DNA of 64,000 nucleotides, taken from the NCBI GenBank assembly GCA_934385475.1, contig CAKRPS010000010.1:1-64000 (forward strand), read 5' to 3'. The position numbers were made by a program, and so were the translations under genes. The notes beneath the pieces are model-generated. The model made no database searches, was not told the origin of the DNA, and worked only from the letters and a program-made list of their open reading frames with translations. Shown here one piece after another: positions 33,425-43,276 of the stretch; within the stretch, counting starts at the first letter, position 1; every line of letters begins with the position of its first letter. Source of the DNA: an uncultured Lachnospiraceae bacterium (GTDB lineage: Bacteria; Bacillota; Clostridia; Lachnospirales; Lachnospiraceae).

Positions 33425-34786
33425 TCATATCAGTTCGATCGCATCCTGCACGGTGCGCACGCCGACTACCTTCATTCCCTCTACCTTGTTCAACTGTTTG
33501 CAGTTGACCTCCGGGATGACACAGGTGGTAAAGCCCAGCTTCGCCGCCTCTCCCACGCGCTGTTCGATCATGGACACCCCTCTCACTTCGCCGCTCAGTC
33601 CGATCTCCCCGAACACGATCATGCGGTCATCCATTGCATGGTTTTTGAAGCTGGAAACCACCGCCATGGCGATCGCCAGGTCGATCGCCGGTTCCATAAT
33701 GCGCATGCCGCCCGCTAGATTGACATAGGCATCGCAATCGGACATCTGGATCCCCAGACGCTTTTCCAAAACGGCCATCAACAGATTCACACGGTTAAAG
33801 TCCGTCCCGATTGCCTGTCTCCTCGGTATCCCAAAGCCGCTGTGGCATACCAGGGCCTGTATCTCCAGAAGAATGGGTCTCGTCCCTTCCATGGAGCAGG
33901 ACACCACGGAACCGCTTGCCCCCTCCGGCCGTCCACTGAGCATGTATTCCGAGGCATTCTGCACCTCCACAAGACCCTCCTGCTTCATCTCAAAGACACC
34001 GATCTCATTCGTGGAACCAAAACGGTTCTTGACGCCGCGCAGAATACGGTAGGAGGCATGCCTGTCCCCCTCAAAATACAGCACCGTGTCCACCATATGC
34101 TCAAGCACCCTCGGTCCTGCCACCGTTCCTTCCTTGGTGACATGTCCCACAATAAAAATAGAGATGGCAAGCCCCTTTGCAAGCTGCAAAAACAGGTTGG
34201 TCGCCTCCCGCACCTGCGAAACACTTCCGGGTGCCGCCGATATCTCTTCGTGATACACCGTCTGGATTGAATCGATGATCGTGATATCCGGCATCGTGCT
34301 CCGGATCGCCTCCTCAATGATCTCCAGGCTTGTCTCACACAGCAGGAGAAGGTTGTCTGAAAAGTCTCCAAGACGGTTAGCCCGCAGCTTGATCTGCTGC
34401 AGGGATTCCTCCCCCGAAATATACAGTACCTTTCTGCCATCCGCTGCCATATGACGGCAGACCTGCAAAAGCAGAGTCGACTTTCCGATTCCGGGATCTC
34501 CGCCCACCAGCGTGAGGGAACCGGGTACAATGCCACCGCCCAGCACTCTGTCAAGCTCCCCTATGCGCGTGGACATCCGCAGCTTTTCCTGAATGTTTAC
34601 CTCCGACAGCTTCGTAGGGAGCGGTCTCTCCCCGGAATGTATTCCCTTTGTCCCTGCTGCCCTGGCCGGCACCTTCTCTTCCACAAAGCTGTTCCACTGC
34701 CGGCATCCCGGACACTGCCCCATCCACTTTGAGGATTCATATCCACAGTTCTGACAGTAGAACACTGTCGCCTTTCCTTTTGCCAT
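33425..34786 (-). CDS. radA: DNA repair protein RadA
   Basis: RecA-like ATPase that promotes branch migration in homologous recombination. The 453-residue protein shows the full layout: a C4 zinc finger (FYCQNCGYESSKWMGQCPGC, about 8-28), Walker A in GGDPGIGKSTLLLQ, Walker B ITIIDSIQT, the RadA signature KNRFGSTNE, and a C-terminal Lon-protease-like domain (about 280-453) with AIAMAVVSSF. Start at 34786 follows GGGAGGAACT. A hairpin with a weak T tract (34811-34851) lies between the upstream gene and radA, so radA is either read through or attenuated. Confidence 0.97.
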   Translation of the reverse strand: MAKGKATVFYCQNCGYESSKWMGQCPGCRQWNSFVEEKVPARAAGTKGIHSGERPLPTKLSEVNIQEKLRMSTRIGELDRVLGGGIVPGSLTLVGGDPGIGKSTLLLQVCRHMAADGRKVLYISGEESLQQIKLRANRLGDFSDNLLLLCETSLEIIEEAIRSTMPDITIIDSIQTVYHEEISAAPGSVSQVREATNLFLQLAKGLAISIFIVGHVTKEGTVAGPRVLEHMVDTVLYFEGDRHASYRILRGVKNRFGSTNEIGVFEMKQEGLVEVQNASEYMLSGRPEGASGSVVSCSMEGTRPILLEIQALVCHSGFGIPRRQAIGTDFNRVNLLMAVLEKRLGIQMSDCDAYVNLAGGMRIMEPAIDLAIAMAVVSSFKNHAMDDRMIVFGEIGLSGEVRGVSMIEQRVGEAAKLGFTTCVIPEVNCKQLNKVEGMKVVGVRTVQDAIELI

Positions 34787-34810
34787 AGTTCCTCCCATAG
34801 CGATCGTCCT

Positions 34811-34851
34811 ATACAAAGGAAATGCTCCCCAGAGCCCTGAGAAGCATTTCC
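34811..34851 (-). terminator. Hairpin between the 35.0-kb gene and radA (terminator or attenuator)
   Basis: On the minus strand GGAAATGCTTCTCAG pairs with CTGGGGAGCATTTCC (15 bp with two G-U pairs), loop GGCT, followed by TTTGTATAG. It is only about 25 nt before the radA start. Confidence 0.7.
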
Positions 34852-34872
34852 CGTTCTTGCTGCATTTCCTTT

Positions 34873-35283
34873 TTACTTCACGATCCTGACACCGACTTCG
34901 CCGGCACCTTTCAATTCAATGCTGAAGCTGAGTTTTCCACCCAGATTTGTGTTCATCTTGCCGACATTGACATCGTCCACATAAACGCGGTATTCGGTAT
35001 CGTCTTCCAGCCCCACTGTAATCTGTGCGTCCTCTGCACCTTCTACGTTGAAGGATACTCCCTTTTCCGTCTCTGAAAAATGGGTAACGCTGGTTCCCGG
35101 CTCAGATTCATAAGCAAACATCCCGTTCTTTTCGAGCTTGGTCAACTCCTTAAAGGTCTTCACCTTGTAAAGGTTTCCCTCATTCTCGTAATCCTCCACC
35201 TTTGCCTTGGCATCCAGCTGATAATTGCCAAAGCTGAGTGTTCCGTCTGCCTCTGTGCGCAGTAACTCTTTTACAACAGCCAT
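34873..35283 (-). CDS. Conserved clostridial protein often labelled endosialidase
   Basis: 136 residues, mostly beta-strand in appearance. It starts MAVVKELLRTEADGTLSFGN, followed by VKTFKELTKLEKNGMFAYES and a C-terminal TNLGGKLSFSIELKGAGEV. I recall close relatives annotated as endosialidase in Clostridia, but the length and lack of catalytic residues make that name doubtful; treat as function unknown. No signal peptide. It lies 63 nt downstream of clpC and has its own GGAGG ribosome site. Confidence 0.8.
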   Translation of the reverse strand: MAVVKELLRTEADGTLSFGNYQLDAKAKVEDYENEGNLYKVKTFKELTKLEKNGMFAYESEPGTSVTHFSETEKGVSFNVEGAEDAQITVGLEDDTEYRVYVDDVNVGKMNTNLGGKLSFSIELKGAGEVGVRIVK

Positions 35284-35346
35284 TTTTGTTGTCCTCCTGT
35301 GTTTTTTTCTATTTTTCTTTTTCCGATTGGTAACTATTTTGGTACC

Positions 35347-37794
35347 TTACTGCTCTGCAATTTTGAAAACAATCTTCTTATTCTTGACTCCGACCGAAAC
35401 AGTATCCCCACGTTTCACCTTCCCTGCCAGAATCTCTTCCGCAAGCTGGTCTTCGATCTCGGATTGGATGGCTCTCTTGAGCGGTCTGGCTCCCATTTTC
35501 GCATCCATATGCTTCTCCACCAGATACTCCTTCACCGAAGAACTGATCGTAAGATGAATATCCATCTGCTCCTTGCAGCGTCTGATCAGCTGCGCCGAAA
35601 GCAGGGTGATGATCTGCTTCATATCATTCTTATTGAGCGGATGGAATACCATGATCTCATCGATCCGGTTGATAAATTCCGGCTTAAACAGACGCTTTAC
35701 CTCTTCCATCACGTTGGACTTCATCTTCTCATAGCTCTGCTTCTCGGTCTCTCCGGAGCCAAAGCCCAGATTCTTGGGCTCTATGATCCGCTGTGCTCCC
35801 GCATTGGACGTCATGATGAGTATCGTATTCTTAAAGCTTACCTTACGTCCCTTGGAATCGGTGATATGTCCGTCATCCAGCACCTGCAAAAGCACGTTGA
35901 ACACATCTGGGTGAGCCTTTTCGATCTCATCAAACAAAACCACGGAATAAGGATTTCTGCGCACCTTCTCGGAAAGCTGTCCGCCCTCCTCAAAGCCTAC
36001 GTATCCCGGCGGTGAACCGATCATCTTAGAGACGGAATGTCCTTCCATATACTCCGACATATCCACACGGATCAGTGCATTTTCCGAGCCAAACATCGCT
36101 TCCGCAAGCGCCTTGCTGAGCTCGGTCTTGCCCACACCCGTAGGTCCCAGGAACAGGAATGAACCGATCGGTCTGTTCGGGTCCTGCAACCCGACTCTTC
36201 CACGGCGCATCGCCTTGGCAATCGCCGTCACCGCTTCCTCCTGTCCGATCACACGCTTATGCAGGATCGACTCCAGCTTCAGAAGTCTCTCACTCTCTTT
36301 TTCTGCCAGCTTCTTGACCGGTATCTTCGTCCACAGGGCAACTACCTCTGCAACCTCATTCTCGTCTACAATATAAGGCTGCTTTTCCTCCTGCTTCTCC
36401 AGACGTTTCAGCAGACGTTCATACTTCTTAATGCAATCTTCCTGCTTCCGTTTCAGTTCTGCAGCCTGTGTAAAGTCCTCCATCCGGATCGAACGCTCTA
36501 TCTCCGAATCCAGCTTCTGGATCTCGTCGGTCAGCTCCTGCACCTTATCCGGCTGTTTGGGAGCCTTCAGCCGTACTGCGGCTGCCGCCTCATCGATCAG
36601 ATCAATCGCCTTATCTGGAAGGTTTCTGTCATTGATATAGCGGTTTGACAGTGCAACCGCCGCCTTGATCGCCTCATCCGTGATCGTCACCTGATGGTGC
36701 TCCTCATATTTGGACACGATACCGCGCAGGATATTCTCCGCCTGTTCCGGTGTCGGTTCCTCCACGGTGACGGGCTGGAATCTCCGTTCCAGTGCGGCAT
36801 CCTTCTCTATATACTTACGGTACTCTGCGATCGTCGTCGCGCCGATCAGCTGGATTTCTCCTCTTGCAAGGGATGGTTTCAGGATATTGGATGCGTCGAT
36901 CGCACCCTCTGCACCACCTGCGCCGATAATCGTATGAAGCTCATCCAGAAACAGGATAATATCTCCGTCCTCGATCACTTCCCGTACTACCTTCTTAATT
37001 CTCTCTTCAAATTCGCCACGGTATTTGCTTCCCGCTACCATGCCGGGCAGATCAAGTGTCAGCACCCTCTTGTTCTGTACAGTAAAGGGAACCTCCCCTG
37101 CGACGATCCGCAGTGCCAGACCTTCCACCACTGCCGTCTTTCCTACACCCGGTTCTCCCACGAGACACGGGTTATTCTTGGTTCTCCGGCTGAGGATCTG
37201 GATCACACGTGAAATCTCTTCCTGTCTTCCGATCACGGGATCAAGCTTGCCGTCTCTTGCGAGCGCCGTCAGGTCACGGCTGTACTGCTCCAACGTAGAA
37301 GCCGCATTCTTCTTGCGGTTTGGCTTCTTCCCAAGGTCTTCTTTGTAAAGCGATCCATCCTCCCCCATTGCGATCAGGGTATCCACATAAAGCTTCTGAA
37401 CGGAAATGCCCAGCGTGTTGAGCAGTCTCACCGCCACGTTTTCCCCTTCTTTCAGGATTGCAAGGAGAATATGCTCCGTTCCTGTTTTCTCACTTCCAAA
37501 TCTGGCCGCCTGTCTGTGTGCCTCCTCCAGAATCTTCATGGCTCTCGGAGAATATCCATCTCTCTCTGCGACCGCAACCGAACTCTCCGGGACGATCAGG
37601 TCTACTATCATCTCCTTCAGTTTAGGTACATCTACTCCGTTATTCTGCAACACCGTCGCCGCTACGCCTGTATTTTCCTGCAACAGACCAAGCAGCAGAT
37701 GTTCACTCCCCACATAACTCTGATGCAGGCTTTTGGCAGCTTTCTCGGCAAGCGCTAGCGCCGCCTTTGCCTTATCCGTAAATTGTGGCTGCAT
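35347..37794 (-). CDS. clpC: ATP-dependent Clp protease ATPase subunit ClpC
   Basis: 815-residue Hsp100 unfoldase that feeds substrates to ClpP. Layout: two Clp N-repeats (about 1-140), first AAA domain with [16 protein letters not shown] and [19 protein letters not shown], a middle coiled coil with a UVR-like segment ([20 protein letters not shown], about 425-470) that marks ClpC rather than ClpB, a second AAA domain with [16 protein letters not shown] and [15 protein letters not shown], and a ClpB_D2-small C-terminus. No ctsR, mcsA or mcsB adjoins it; a GntR regulator lies directly upstream instead. Confidence 0.96.
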   Translation of the reverse strand: MQPQFTDKAKAALALAEKAAKSLHQSYVGSEHLLLGLLQENTGVAATVLQNNGVDVPKLKEMIVDLIVPESSVAVAERDGYSPRAMKILEEAHRQAARFGSEKTGTEHILLAILKEGENVAVRLLNTLGISVQKLYVDTLIAMGEDGSLYKEDLGKKPNRKKNAASTLEQYSRDLTALARDGKLDPVIGRQEEISRVIQILSRRTKNNPCLVGEPGVGKTAVVEGLALRIVAGEVPFTVQNKRVLTLDLPGMVAGSKYRGEFEERIKKVVREVIEDGDIILFLDELHTIIGAGGAEGAIDASNILKPSLARGEIQLIGATTIAEYRKYIEKDAALERRFQPVTVEEPTPEQAENILRGIVSKYEEHHQVTITDEAIKAAVALSNRYINDRNLPDKAIDLIDEAAAAVRLKAPKQPDKVQELTDEIQKLDSEIERSIRMEDFTQAAELKRKQEDCIKKYERLLKRLEKQEEKQPYIVDENEVAEVVALWTKIPVKKLAEKESERLLKLESILHKRVIGQEEAVTAIAKAMRRGRVGLQDPNRPIGSFLFLGPTGVGKTELSKALAEAMFGSENALIRVDMSEYMEGHSVSKMIGSPPGYVGFEEGGQLSEKVRRNPYSVVLFDEIEKAHPDVFNVLLQVLDDGHITDSKGRKVSFKNTILIMTSNAGAQRIIEPKNLGFGSGETEKQSYEKMKSNVMEEVKRLFKPEFINRIDEIMVFHPLNKNDMKQIITLLSAQLIRRCKEQMDIHLTISSSVKEYLVEKHMDAKMGARPLKRAIQSEIEDQLAEEILAGKVKRGDTVSVGVKNKKIVFKIAEQ

Positions 37795-37832
37795 CCGTCA
37801 TTCATTCCTTTCCCTCGCCTCTGCCTGTGGCG

Positions 37833-38201
37833 TCAGCGATATTCGTCATATATTTCGTCTATAAGAGCATGCACTTCTTCGCGGGAAATATTCTTGCAGC
37901 TTGCCTTGGCAAGAGTCACCAGAAGATCCTTACGGATTTCCTGCAACGCCTGCATCTGATCCGCATCCACACAGATCATGGCTCCCTTGCGTCTGTCCAT
38001 CCGGACATACCCTTCCTGCTTCAATACTGCATACGCCTTGTTCACCGTGTGCATATTGATCCCGATATGATCCGCAAGCTGCCGCACTGAAGGAAGCGAA
38101 TCTCCCTCTTGAAATTGTGAGGTTGCAATGCCCAGAATGATCTGGTTCCGAAGCTGCATGTACAGTGCCTCGTCACTGTTAAAGTCTATCTCAATCAACA
38201 T
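37833..38201 (-). CDS. GntR family (YtrA-type) transcriptional regulator
   Basis: 122 residues with the GntR winged helix: EALYMQLRNQIILGIATSQF, EGDSLPSVRQLADHIGINMH, TVNKAYAVLKQEGYV (about residues 10-75). The short C-terminal helical tail is typical of the YtrA subfamily, which often controls ABC transporters. Here it lies between an SH3-domain membrane protein and clpC, 8 nt after the former's stop, so it is probably cotranscribed with them. Target is unknown. The ribosome site (GTAGAGAAAGAC) is weak. Confidence 0.9.
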   Translation of the reverse strand: MLIEIDFNSDEALYMQLRNQIILGIATSQFQEGDSLPSVRQLADHIGINMHTVNKAYAVLKQEGYVRMDRRKGAMICVDADQMQALQEIRKDLLVTLAKASCKNISREEVHALIDEIYDEYR

Positions 38202-38209
38202 GTCTTTCT

Positions 38210-39670
38210 CTACAGATCCTTGTCATCCATATTCAGGAATTCAAATTCAAAATCATCATCATCGAGCAGGAAATTCTTCGCTTTCTTCTTCGCAGGTGCC
38301 TTCACCGGGGCCACATTCTGCGGCTCTTCTTCATAGGTAACTTCCTGCACCGGAGCCTTCCGTCCTGACTTGCGATTCTTTGACGGTCTCTCCTGCACAT
38401 CCTCTCTTACAGGTCGTTCTTCCTCTTCGCGTCTTCCTCTTACAGGTCGTTCTTCCTCTTCGCGTCTTCCTCTTACCGGTCGTTCTTCCTCGCTCCGTCT
38501 GTTTCTGAGGGGCTTTTCATCCTCTCCACGTCTTGCTCTGGAAGGCTGCGGCTCCTCTTCTTCCTCGTACTCACGCTCCTCGCGCCGCGCACGTCTGTCC
38601 GCTTTGCGGTCACTCTTCTCGTACTCTTCGGGAAGCTTATCCTCCTCTTCTCCTTCGTCCTCTTCCTCATCTTCATATTCCTCATAATAATAGGAATTGC
38701 GAAGTTTGATTGACAGGACGATCACCGTTATGATAAAGAGCACGATCACCGCTGCCATCACAATGATGACCACACGCTGTTTGACAACCAGATCAGCGTT
38801 CGTCTCTTCATTCTGGCTTTGGGCATGCGCTGCCGCAAGCACCTCTTCCAGTTTCTGTCTGGTGCCGTCCACGTTGTCATACAGATACCAGTAGTAATTA
38901 CCGGTGTCATCCGTTGTATATCTTACCTCATAGTCATTGTTGACCGGTTCTTCTGTCTCCTGTGGCTCTTCCTGTGGCTGCTCCGGCTCTTCTACAGGCT
39001 CCTCCACGGGAAGCATTTCTCCTAGAGAGATCAGGTCAGAACGCACGAAGCCCGTTTTCTCAGCCCCGTTGCTTCCGGTAAAGGTCACATAGTACCAGAC
39101 TTTTCCGTCGCTGCCGTTTGACTGACCGCTGACAACCATCTGGGTCCCCTGCGCAAGAGATTCGACCACCGCATCGTTGGTGGACGGTGCTGTCCTGATC
39201 TTGGCTGCCTGCACGGATACCGTTGCATACTGCTTATCCATGGGAGTTTCTGCCGACGCCGTAGCTCCTCCCGGCGCATTGTCTGCTGTTGTAGTTTCGG
39301 CTGCAGTCGTCTGGGTATCCGAAGAATCAGCCTGCGCTGTCTCAGTGTCGCCTCCCTCTTTCTGTACCAGATCGGATCTTACATATCCGGTTGTGTCTCC
39401 CTCAACCGTTATCTTATACCATAACGTTCCGGAGGAATCCTTTACTTCCTCCTTGATGGTTACCTTGGCATCCTTGGCCGCACTTCCGACCACCTCGCTG
39501 GTCGTACTTGCCTCCTGTCTGACCTTCGCCGATTCCACGATCACAGTTCCTGTCGAATCTGCACGTGACACCGATCCCTGTGTCAGAAAGCACCCTATCA
39601 TAAGTGCTGCCGTAATAAGTCCCAACACCGGTTTATTGGTCATAAACCCTTTCCAGTTCTTCCGTATCAT
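38210..39670 (-). CDS. Membrane protein with two extracellular SH3b domains and a charged repetitive cytoplasmic tail
   Basis: 486 residues. Signal-like N-terminus (VLGLITAALMIGCFLTQGSVSRA), two bacterial SH3 domains (about 40-105 starting STGTVIVESAKVRQEAS, and about 150-220 starting QYATVSVQAAKIRTAPST), an acidic Pro/Glu linker, a membrane segment (VVIIVMAAVIVLFIITVIVL, about 300-320) and a very charged tail with an 11-residue Arg/Glu repeat. SH3b domains usually bind cell-wall peptides, so a wall-sensing or anchoring role is inferred. Start at 39670 fits AAGGGAGAACAGAT; the ATG at 39703 has no good site. Confidence 0.8.
   Translation of the reverse strand: MIRKNWKGFMTNKPVLGLITAALMIGCFLTQGSVSRADSTGTVIVESAKVRQEASTTSEVVGSAAKDAKVTIKEEVKDSSGTLWYKITVEGDTTGYVRSDLVQKEGGDTETAQADSSDTQTTAAETTTADNAPGGATASAETPMDKQYATVSVQAAKIRTAPSTNDAVVESLAQGTQMVVSGQSNGSDGKVWYYVTFTGSNGAEKTGFVRSDLISLGEMLPVEEPVEEPEQPQEEPQETEEPVNNDYEVRYTTDDTGNYYWYLYDNVDGTRQKLEEVLAAAHAQSQNEETNADLVVKQRVVIIVMAAVIVLFIITVIVLSIKLRNSYYYEEYEDEEEDEGEEEDKLPEEYEKSDRKADRRARREEREYEEEEEPQPSRARRGEDEKPLRNRRSEEERPVRGRREEEERPVRGRREEEERPVREDVQERPSKNRKSGRKAPVQEVTYEEEPQNVAPVKAPAKKKAKNFLLDDDDFEFEFLNMDDKDL
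38406..38504 (-). repeat. 33-bp tandem repeat inside the SH3 protein gene
   Basis: Three units with 33-bp spacing (TAC at 38408, 38441 and 38474 mark the phase) encode the 11-residue repeat EEERPVRGRRE. The copies are nearly identical at DNA level, so the number may vary between strains. Confidence 0.85.
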
Positions 39671-39699
39671 ATCTGTTCTCCCTTGTTTCCTATGGATTT

Positions 39700-40188
39700 T
39701 CATTTCTGTCTGTTAAATCGCTTCAGTCCATCCTCCAGAACAGGACGTTCCAGACTGTAGCCCGATACGTTGGTATTTCTCTCCATACGCATTCTGTCTT
39801 CAATATCTCTGTGATAGTTCATCTCACATTTGGGGCAGAATCTTCCGCTCCGGATACTTGCCCCGCAGCGCTCACACTTCAGAAAAGCTTTGGAATTTGC
39901 TGCAATCTCCAACCTTGACTCCTTGAGCATATCGCGGATCGCATGCTGTGTCACTCCGGTTGCCGCCGAAACCTGTGCTGCCGTCGCCCCATCATGCTTT
40001 TCCAGATAATTTCTCACCTTGCCATAGTCATCATAATCCCGGTGACCACAATCCTCACAGGCATATTCCCCTACACCCTTAAAAACCATAATGCCGCCAC
40101 ATTCCGGGCAGATGGTCGGTCTGTTATAATTGCGTAACTGCAATAAATTTTTCTTTAAAATCTCTGTCTTTTCCGTCCTTGTTGCCAT
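39700..40188 (-). CDS. Double zinc-ribbon HTH protein (YvyF-like)
   Basis: 162 residues. An N-terminal zinc ribbon (CPEC ... CEDC, about 27-48), a helix-turn-helix-like middle (ATAAQVSAATGVTQHAIRDM) and a second zinc ribbon (CERCGASIRSGRFCPKCE, about 105-122). The order resembles what is known as YvyF or flagellar-operon protein, although no flagellar genes are near. It probably binds nucleic acid. It lies 49 nt after purD and 29 nt before the SH3 gene on the same strand, possibly one transcript. Confidence 0.8.
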   Translation of the reverse strand: MATRTEKTEILKKNLLQLRNYNRPTICPECGGIMVFKGVGEYACEDCGHRDYDDYGKVRNYLEKHDGATAAQVSAATGVTQHAIRDMLKESRLEIAANSKAFLKCERCGASIRSGRFCPKCEMNYHRDIEDRMRMERNTNVSGYSLERPVLEDGLKRFNRQK

Positions 40189-40237
40189 TGCGCTGTCGTC
40201 CTTTCCTACTCAGCAGCATCGCAAAAGGCTCTTTTTT

Positions 40238-41509
40238 CTATGCCTCGTCGATTGCCTTGCCGATATCTGTTCTCATATATTTATTCTCGAAATTGACCCA
40301 TCCGGTCGCCTCATAGGCGTTCGCACGTGCTTCTTTCAGAGTTGCTCCGGTCGCCGTAATCCCCAATACACGGCCTCCGTTTGTCACAATCCCCTTATCT
40401 GTCTGTTTCGTGCCCGCATGGAAACAATAGTATCCATCCTTCCCCTCAAAATTCTCCAGACCTTCGATCACAAATCCCTTTTCATAGGACACCGGATAGC
40501 CCTTGGATGCAAGCACCACGCAGACTGCCGCATTGTCCTCAAACTGCAGATCGATCTGATCCAGTGTTCCGTCGATACAGGCTTCCATCACATCGATGAT
40601 GTCATTTTTCATACGCGGCAGAACCACCTGTGCCTCCGGGTCACCGAACCGCGCATTGTATTCCAGTACCCTCGGCCCTTTCTCCGTCAGCATCAGACCA
40701 AAGAAGATAACTCCCTTGAAGGGTCTTCCCTCTGCTGCCATCGCATCGACAGTCGCCTGATAAATATACTTCTTACAGAAATCATCCACTTCCTGTGTAT
40801 AAAACGGGCTCGGGGAAAAGTTTCCCATGCCCCCGGTATTCAATCCCTGATCTCCATCCAGCGCACGCTTGTGATCCTGTGCGGAGGACATGATCTTGAT
40901 CGTCCTGCCATCCACAAAGGAAAGTACCGACACTTCTCGTCCGGTCATAAACTCCTCGATAACCATCCTGTTACCGGCAGTTCCGAACTTCTTGTCTTCC
41001 ATGATCGTCCGCACGCCCTCTTTGGCCTCCTCAGGCGTCTCACAGATCAGAACACCCTTGCCGAGTGCCAGTCCGTCCGCTTTCAGCACGATCGGGAACT
41101 GTGCCGTCTCGAGATAGGCAAGTGCCTTCTGCGGATCATCAAAATTCTCATAGGCTGCCGTCGGTATATGATACTTTTTCATCAGATCCTTGGAAAAGGC
41201 CTTGCTGCCCTCCAGGATCGCCGCATTCTTTCTCGGTCCAAACACCCGCAGACCTTCGGCCTCCATCACATCCACCAGTCCTCCGACCAGCGGATCATCC
41301 ATTCCAACGATCGTAAGATCAATGCGGTTTTCCTTCGCAAAGCTTACCAGCTTATCAAACTCCATCGCGCCGATCGGTACACATTCTGCAATCTGTCCGA
41401 TTCCCGCATTGCCGGGCGCACAATAGATTTTATCTACTCTTGGGCTTTTCGCAACGCTCGTTGCGATCGCGTGTTCTCTTCCGCCGCTTCCTACGATCAA
41501 AACCTTCAT
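40238..41509 (-). CDS. purD: Phosphoribosylamine--glycine ligase
   Basis: GAR synthetase, step two of purine synthesis: phosphoribosylamine plus glycine and ATP give GAR. 423 residues with MKVLIVGSGGREHAIA (N domain), GPRKNAAILEGSKAFSKDLM, the ATP-grasp core PIVLKADGLALGKGVLIC and the C-terminal FNARFGDPEAQ-type motif seen as YNARFGDPEAQ. Fourth gene of purE-purM-purN-purD, with 31 nt after purN. Confidence 0.97.
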   Translation of the reverse strand: MKVLIVGSGGREHAIATSVAKSPRVDKIYCAPGNAGIGQIAECVPIGAMEFDKLVSFAKENRIDLTIVGMDDPLVGGLVDVMEAEGLRVFGPRKNAAILEGSKAFSKDLMKKYHIPTAAYENFDDPQKALAYLETAQFPIVLKADGLALGKGVLICETPEEAKEGVRTIMEDKKFGTAGNRMVIEEFMTGREVSVLSFVDGRTIKIMSSAQDHKRALDGDQGLNTGGMGNFSPSPFYTQEVDDFCKKYIYQATVDAMAAEGRPFKGVIFFGLMLTEKGPRVLEYNARFGDPEAQVVLPRMKNDIIDVMEACIDGTLDQIDLQFEDNAAVCVVLASKGYPVSYEKGFVIEGLENFEGKDGYYCFHAGTKQTDKGIVTNGGRVLGITATGATLKEARANAYEATGWVNFENKYMRTDIGKAIDEA

Positions 41510-41540
41510 TCTGTATATCCTGCCTTTCCGTATATCACTC

Positions 41541-42170
41541 TTATTCTGACTCTGTCTTTACTTTTCTGTCCTGCACCGTCACTTTGCCGTTGGCAATCAG
41601 GTTGATGGCCCAGGGAAGGATCACCCATTCTGCTTCTTCCATTACCCGCCTTTGCAGAATTTCCGGGGTATCTCCGTCTTTGACTGCCACCGCCTTCTGC
41701 AAAATGATCGGCCCGGTATCGGTTCCCTCATCCACGAAATGCACGGTTGCCCCCGTAACCTTAACTCCACGCTCCAGAGCCGCCTCATGAACCTTAAGTC
41801 CGTAGTATCCCGTCCCGCAGAAGGATGGGATCAGCGACGGGTGGATATTGATGATCCGGTTCTCGTACTTTCTTATCAGCATCTGCGGGATCACCACCAG
41901 AAAGCCAGCCAATACGATCAGATCCGGCGTTGCCTCATCCACCGCTTTCAGAAAGGCTTCGTTAAACTGCTCCCGGTTCGCATAATCCTTAGGGGAAACG
42001 CACACTCCCTCGATCCCTGCCGCTCTGGCTCTCTCCAGCGCATACGCTGACCTGTTGTTGCTGATCACACGCACGATCTCCGTGTTGAGGATCAGTCCTT
42101 TATCAATTCCATCTATGATTGCCTGTAAATTTGTGCCCCCTCCGGAAACACATACCAGAACTCTGCACAT
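41541..42170 (-). CDS. purN: Phosphoribosylglycinamide formyltransferase
   Basis: GAR transformylase, step three of purine synthesis, using 10-formyl-THF. 209 residues. Family motifs: CVSGGGTNLQAI (phosphate loop), NIHPSLIPSF with catalytic Asn and His, GYYGLKVHEAALERG, and HFVDEGTDTGPII with catalytic Asp. Two starts are possible; 42170 has GGAG seven bases upstream and aligns with the usual N-terminus, while 42182 has AAGG ten bases upstream. Confidence 0.95.
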   Translation of the reverse strand: MCRVLVCVSGGGTNLQAIIDGIDKGLILNTEIVRVISNNRSAYALERARAAGIEGVCVSPKDYANREQFNEAFLKAVDEATPDLIVLAGFLVVIPQMLIRKYENRIINIHPSLIPSFCGTGYYGLKVHEAALERGVKVTGATVHFVDEGTDTGPIILQKAVAVKDGDTPEILQRRVMEEAEWVILPWAINLIANGKVTVQDRKVKTESE

Positions 42171-42212
42171 AGTCTTCTCCATTCCGCAGCTGCCTTGCCA
42201 ATTTTTGTCTTA

Positions 42213-43238
42213 TCAGCGGATGACAACCTCTTTCTCTCCTGTCGTAACCTTTCCTACAATATATGCCTTATCTCCTGCTGCCTCGATCGCCTGCACGGTT
42301 TTGTCCGCATCCTCCGGAGCAACTGCCAGGATCATGCCAAGCCCCATATTATAGGTGTTGTACATCATCTTCTCCTCCAGATTGCCCTTGCTCTGCAACA
42401 GCTTGAAAATAGGGAGCACCGGATAGCTGTCCTTCTCGATCTCCACAGCCGTTCCCTCGGGAAGCATTCTCGGAATGTTCTCATAGAAGCCACCACCCGT
42501 GATATGGCTGCAGCCCTTGACCGTGATGCCTGCATCCTTAATGCTCTTCAATGCCTTCACATAGATTCTGGTCGGAACGATCAGCGCCTCTCCCAGTGTC
42601 GTTCCAAGCTCGTCATAGTATGTATCCAGACTTTCCTTTGTCATCTCAAATACCTTGCGCACCAGGGAAAAGCCGTTACTGTGGACACCTGTGGATGCAA
42701 TTCCGATCAGGGTATCCCCCGCCTTGATACTCTGTCCTGTGATCAGATCCTTCTCATCTACCACGCCGACAGCAAAACCGGCAAGGTCATATTCCTCCTC
42801 CGGCATCAGTCCGGGATGTTCCGCCGTCTCTCCGCCGATCAGCGCAGCCCCTGCCTGCTTACAGCCCTCAGCAACTCCCTTGACGATCGTTGCGATCTTC
42901 TCCGGATAGTTCTTGCCACAGGCAATATAATCCAGGAAAAATAACGGCTCCCCGCCTGCACATACCACGTCGTTGACACACATGGCCACGCAGTCGATTC
43001 CAACCGTATCATGTTTATCCATCAGAAAGGCAAGCTTGATCTTCGTTCCGACGCCATCCGTTCCGGAAAGCAGTACCGGTTTCTCCATTCCTTTGATCTT
43101 TTCCATGGAAAAAGCTCCGGAAAATCCGCCAAGTCCGCCAAGTACCTCCGGTCTCATCGTTTCCTTCACATGCTTCTTCATCAGCTCCACTGACTTGTAA
43201 CCGGCTTCAATATCAACGCCTGCTGTTCTGTAATCCAT
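42213..43238 (-). CDS. purM: Phosphoribosylformylglycinamidine cyclo-ligase
   Basis: AIR synthetase, step five of purine synthesis: FGAM and ATP give AIR. 341 residues beginning [20 protein letters not shown], the usual PurM start, with [51 protein letters not shown] and [17 protein letters not shown]. 38 nt after purE and 42 nt before purN. Confidence 0.97.
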   Translation of the reverse strand: MDYRTAGVDIEAGYKSVELMKKHVKETMRPEVLGGLGGFSGAFSMEKIKGMEKPVLLSGTDGVGTKIKLAFLMDKHDTVGIDCVAMCVNDVVCAGGEPLFFLDYIACGKNYPEKIATIVKGVAEGCKQAGAALIGGETAEHPGLMPEEEYDLAGFAVGVVDEKDLITGQSIKAGDTLIGIASTGVHSNGFSLVRKVFEMTKESLDTYYDELGTTLGEALIVPTRIYVKALKSIKDAGITVKGCSHITGGGFYENIPRMLPEGTAVEIEKDSYPVLPIFKLLQSKGNLEEKMMYNTYNMGLGMILAVAPEDADKTVQAIEAAGDKAYIVGKVTTGEKEVVIR

Positions 43239-43276
43239 GACTTCTCCTCCACGTATCTTTTTATTTTGTATGACTC

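Noticed and set aside
38406-38504. CRISPR-like spacing of the 33-bp repeats
   Set aside because: The units are directly adjacent with no unique spacers and are in frame within a coding region.
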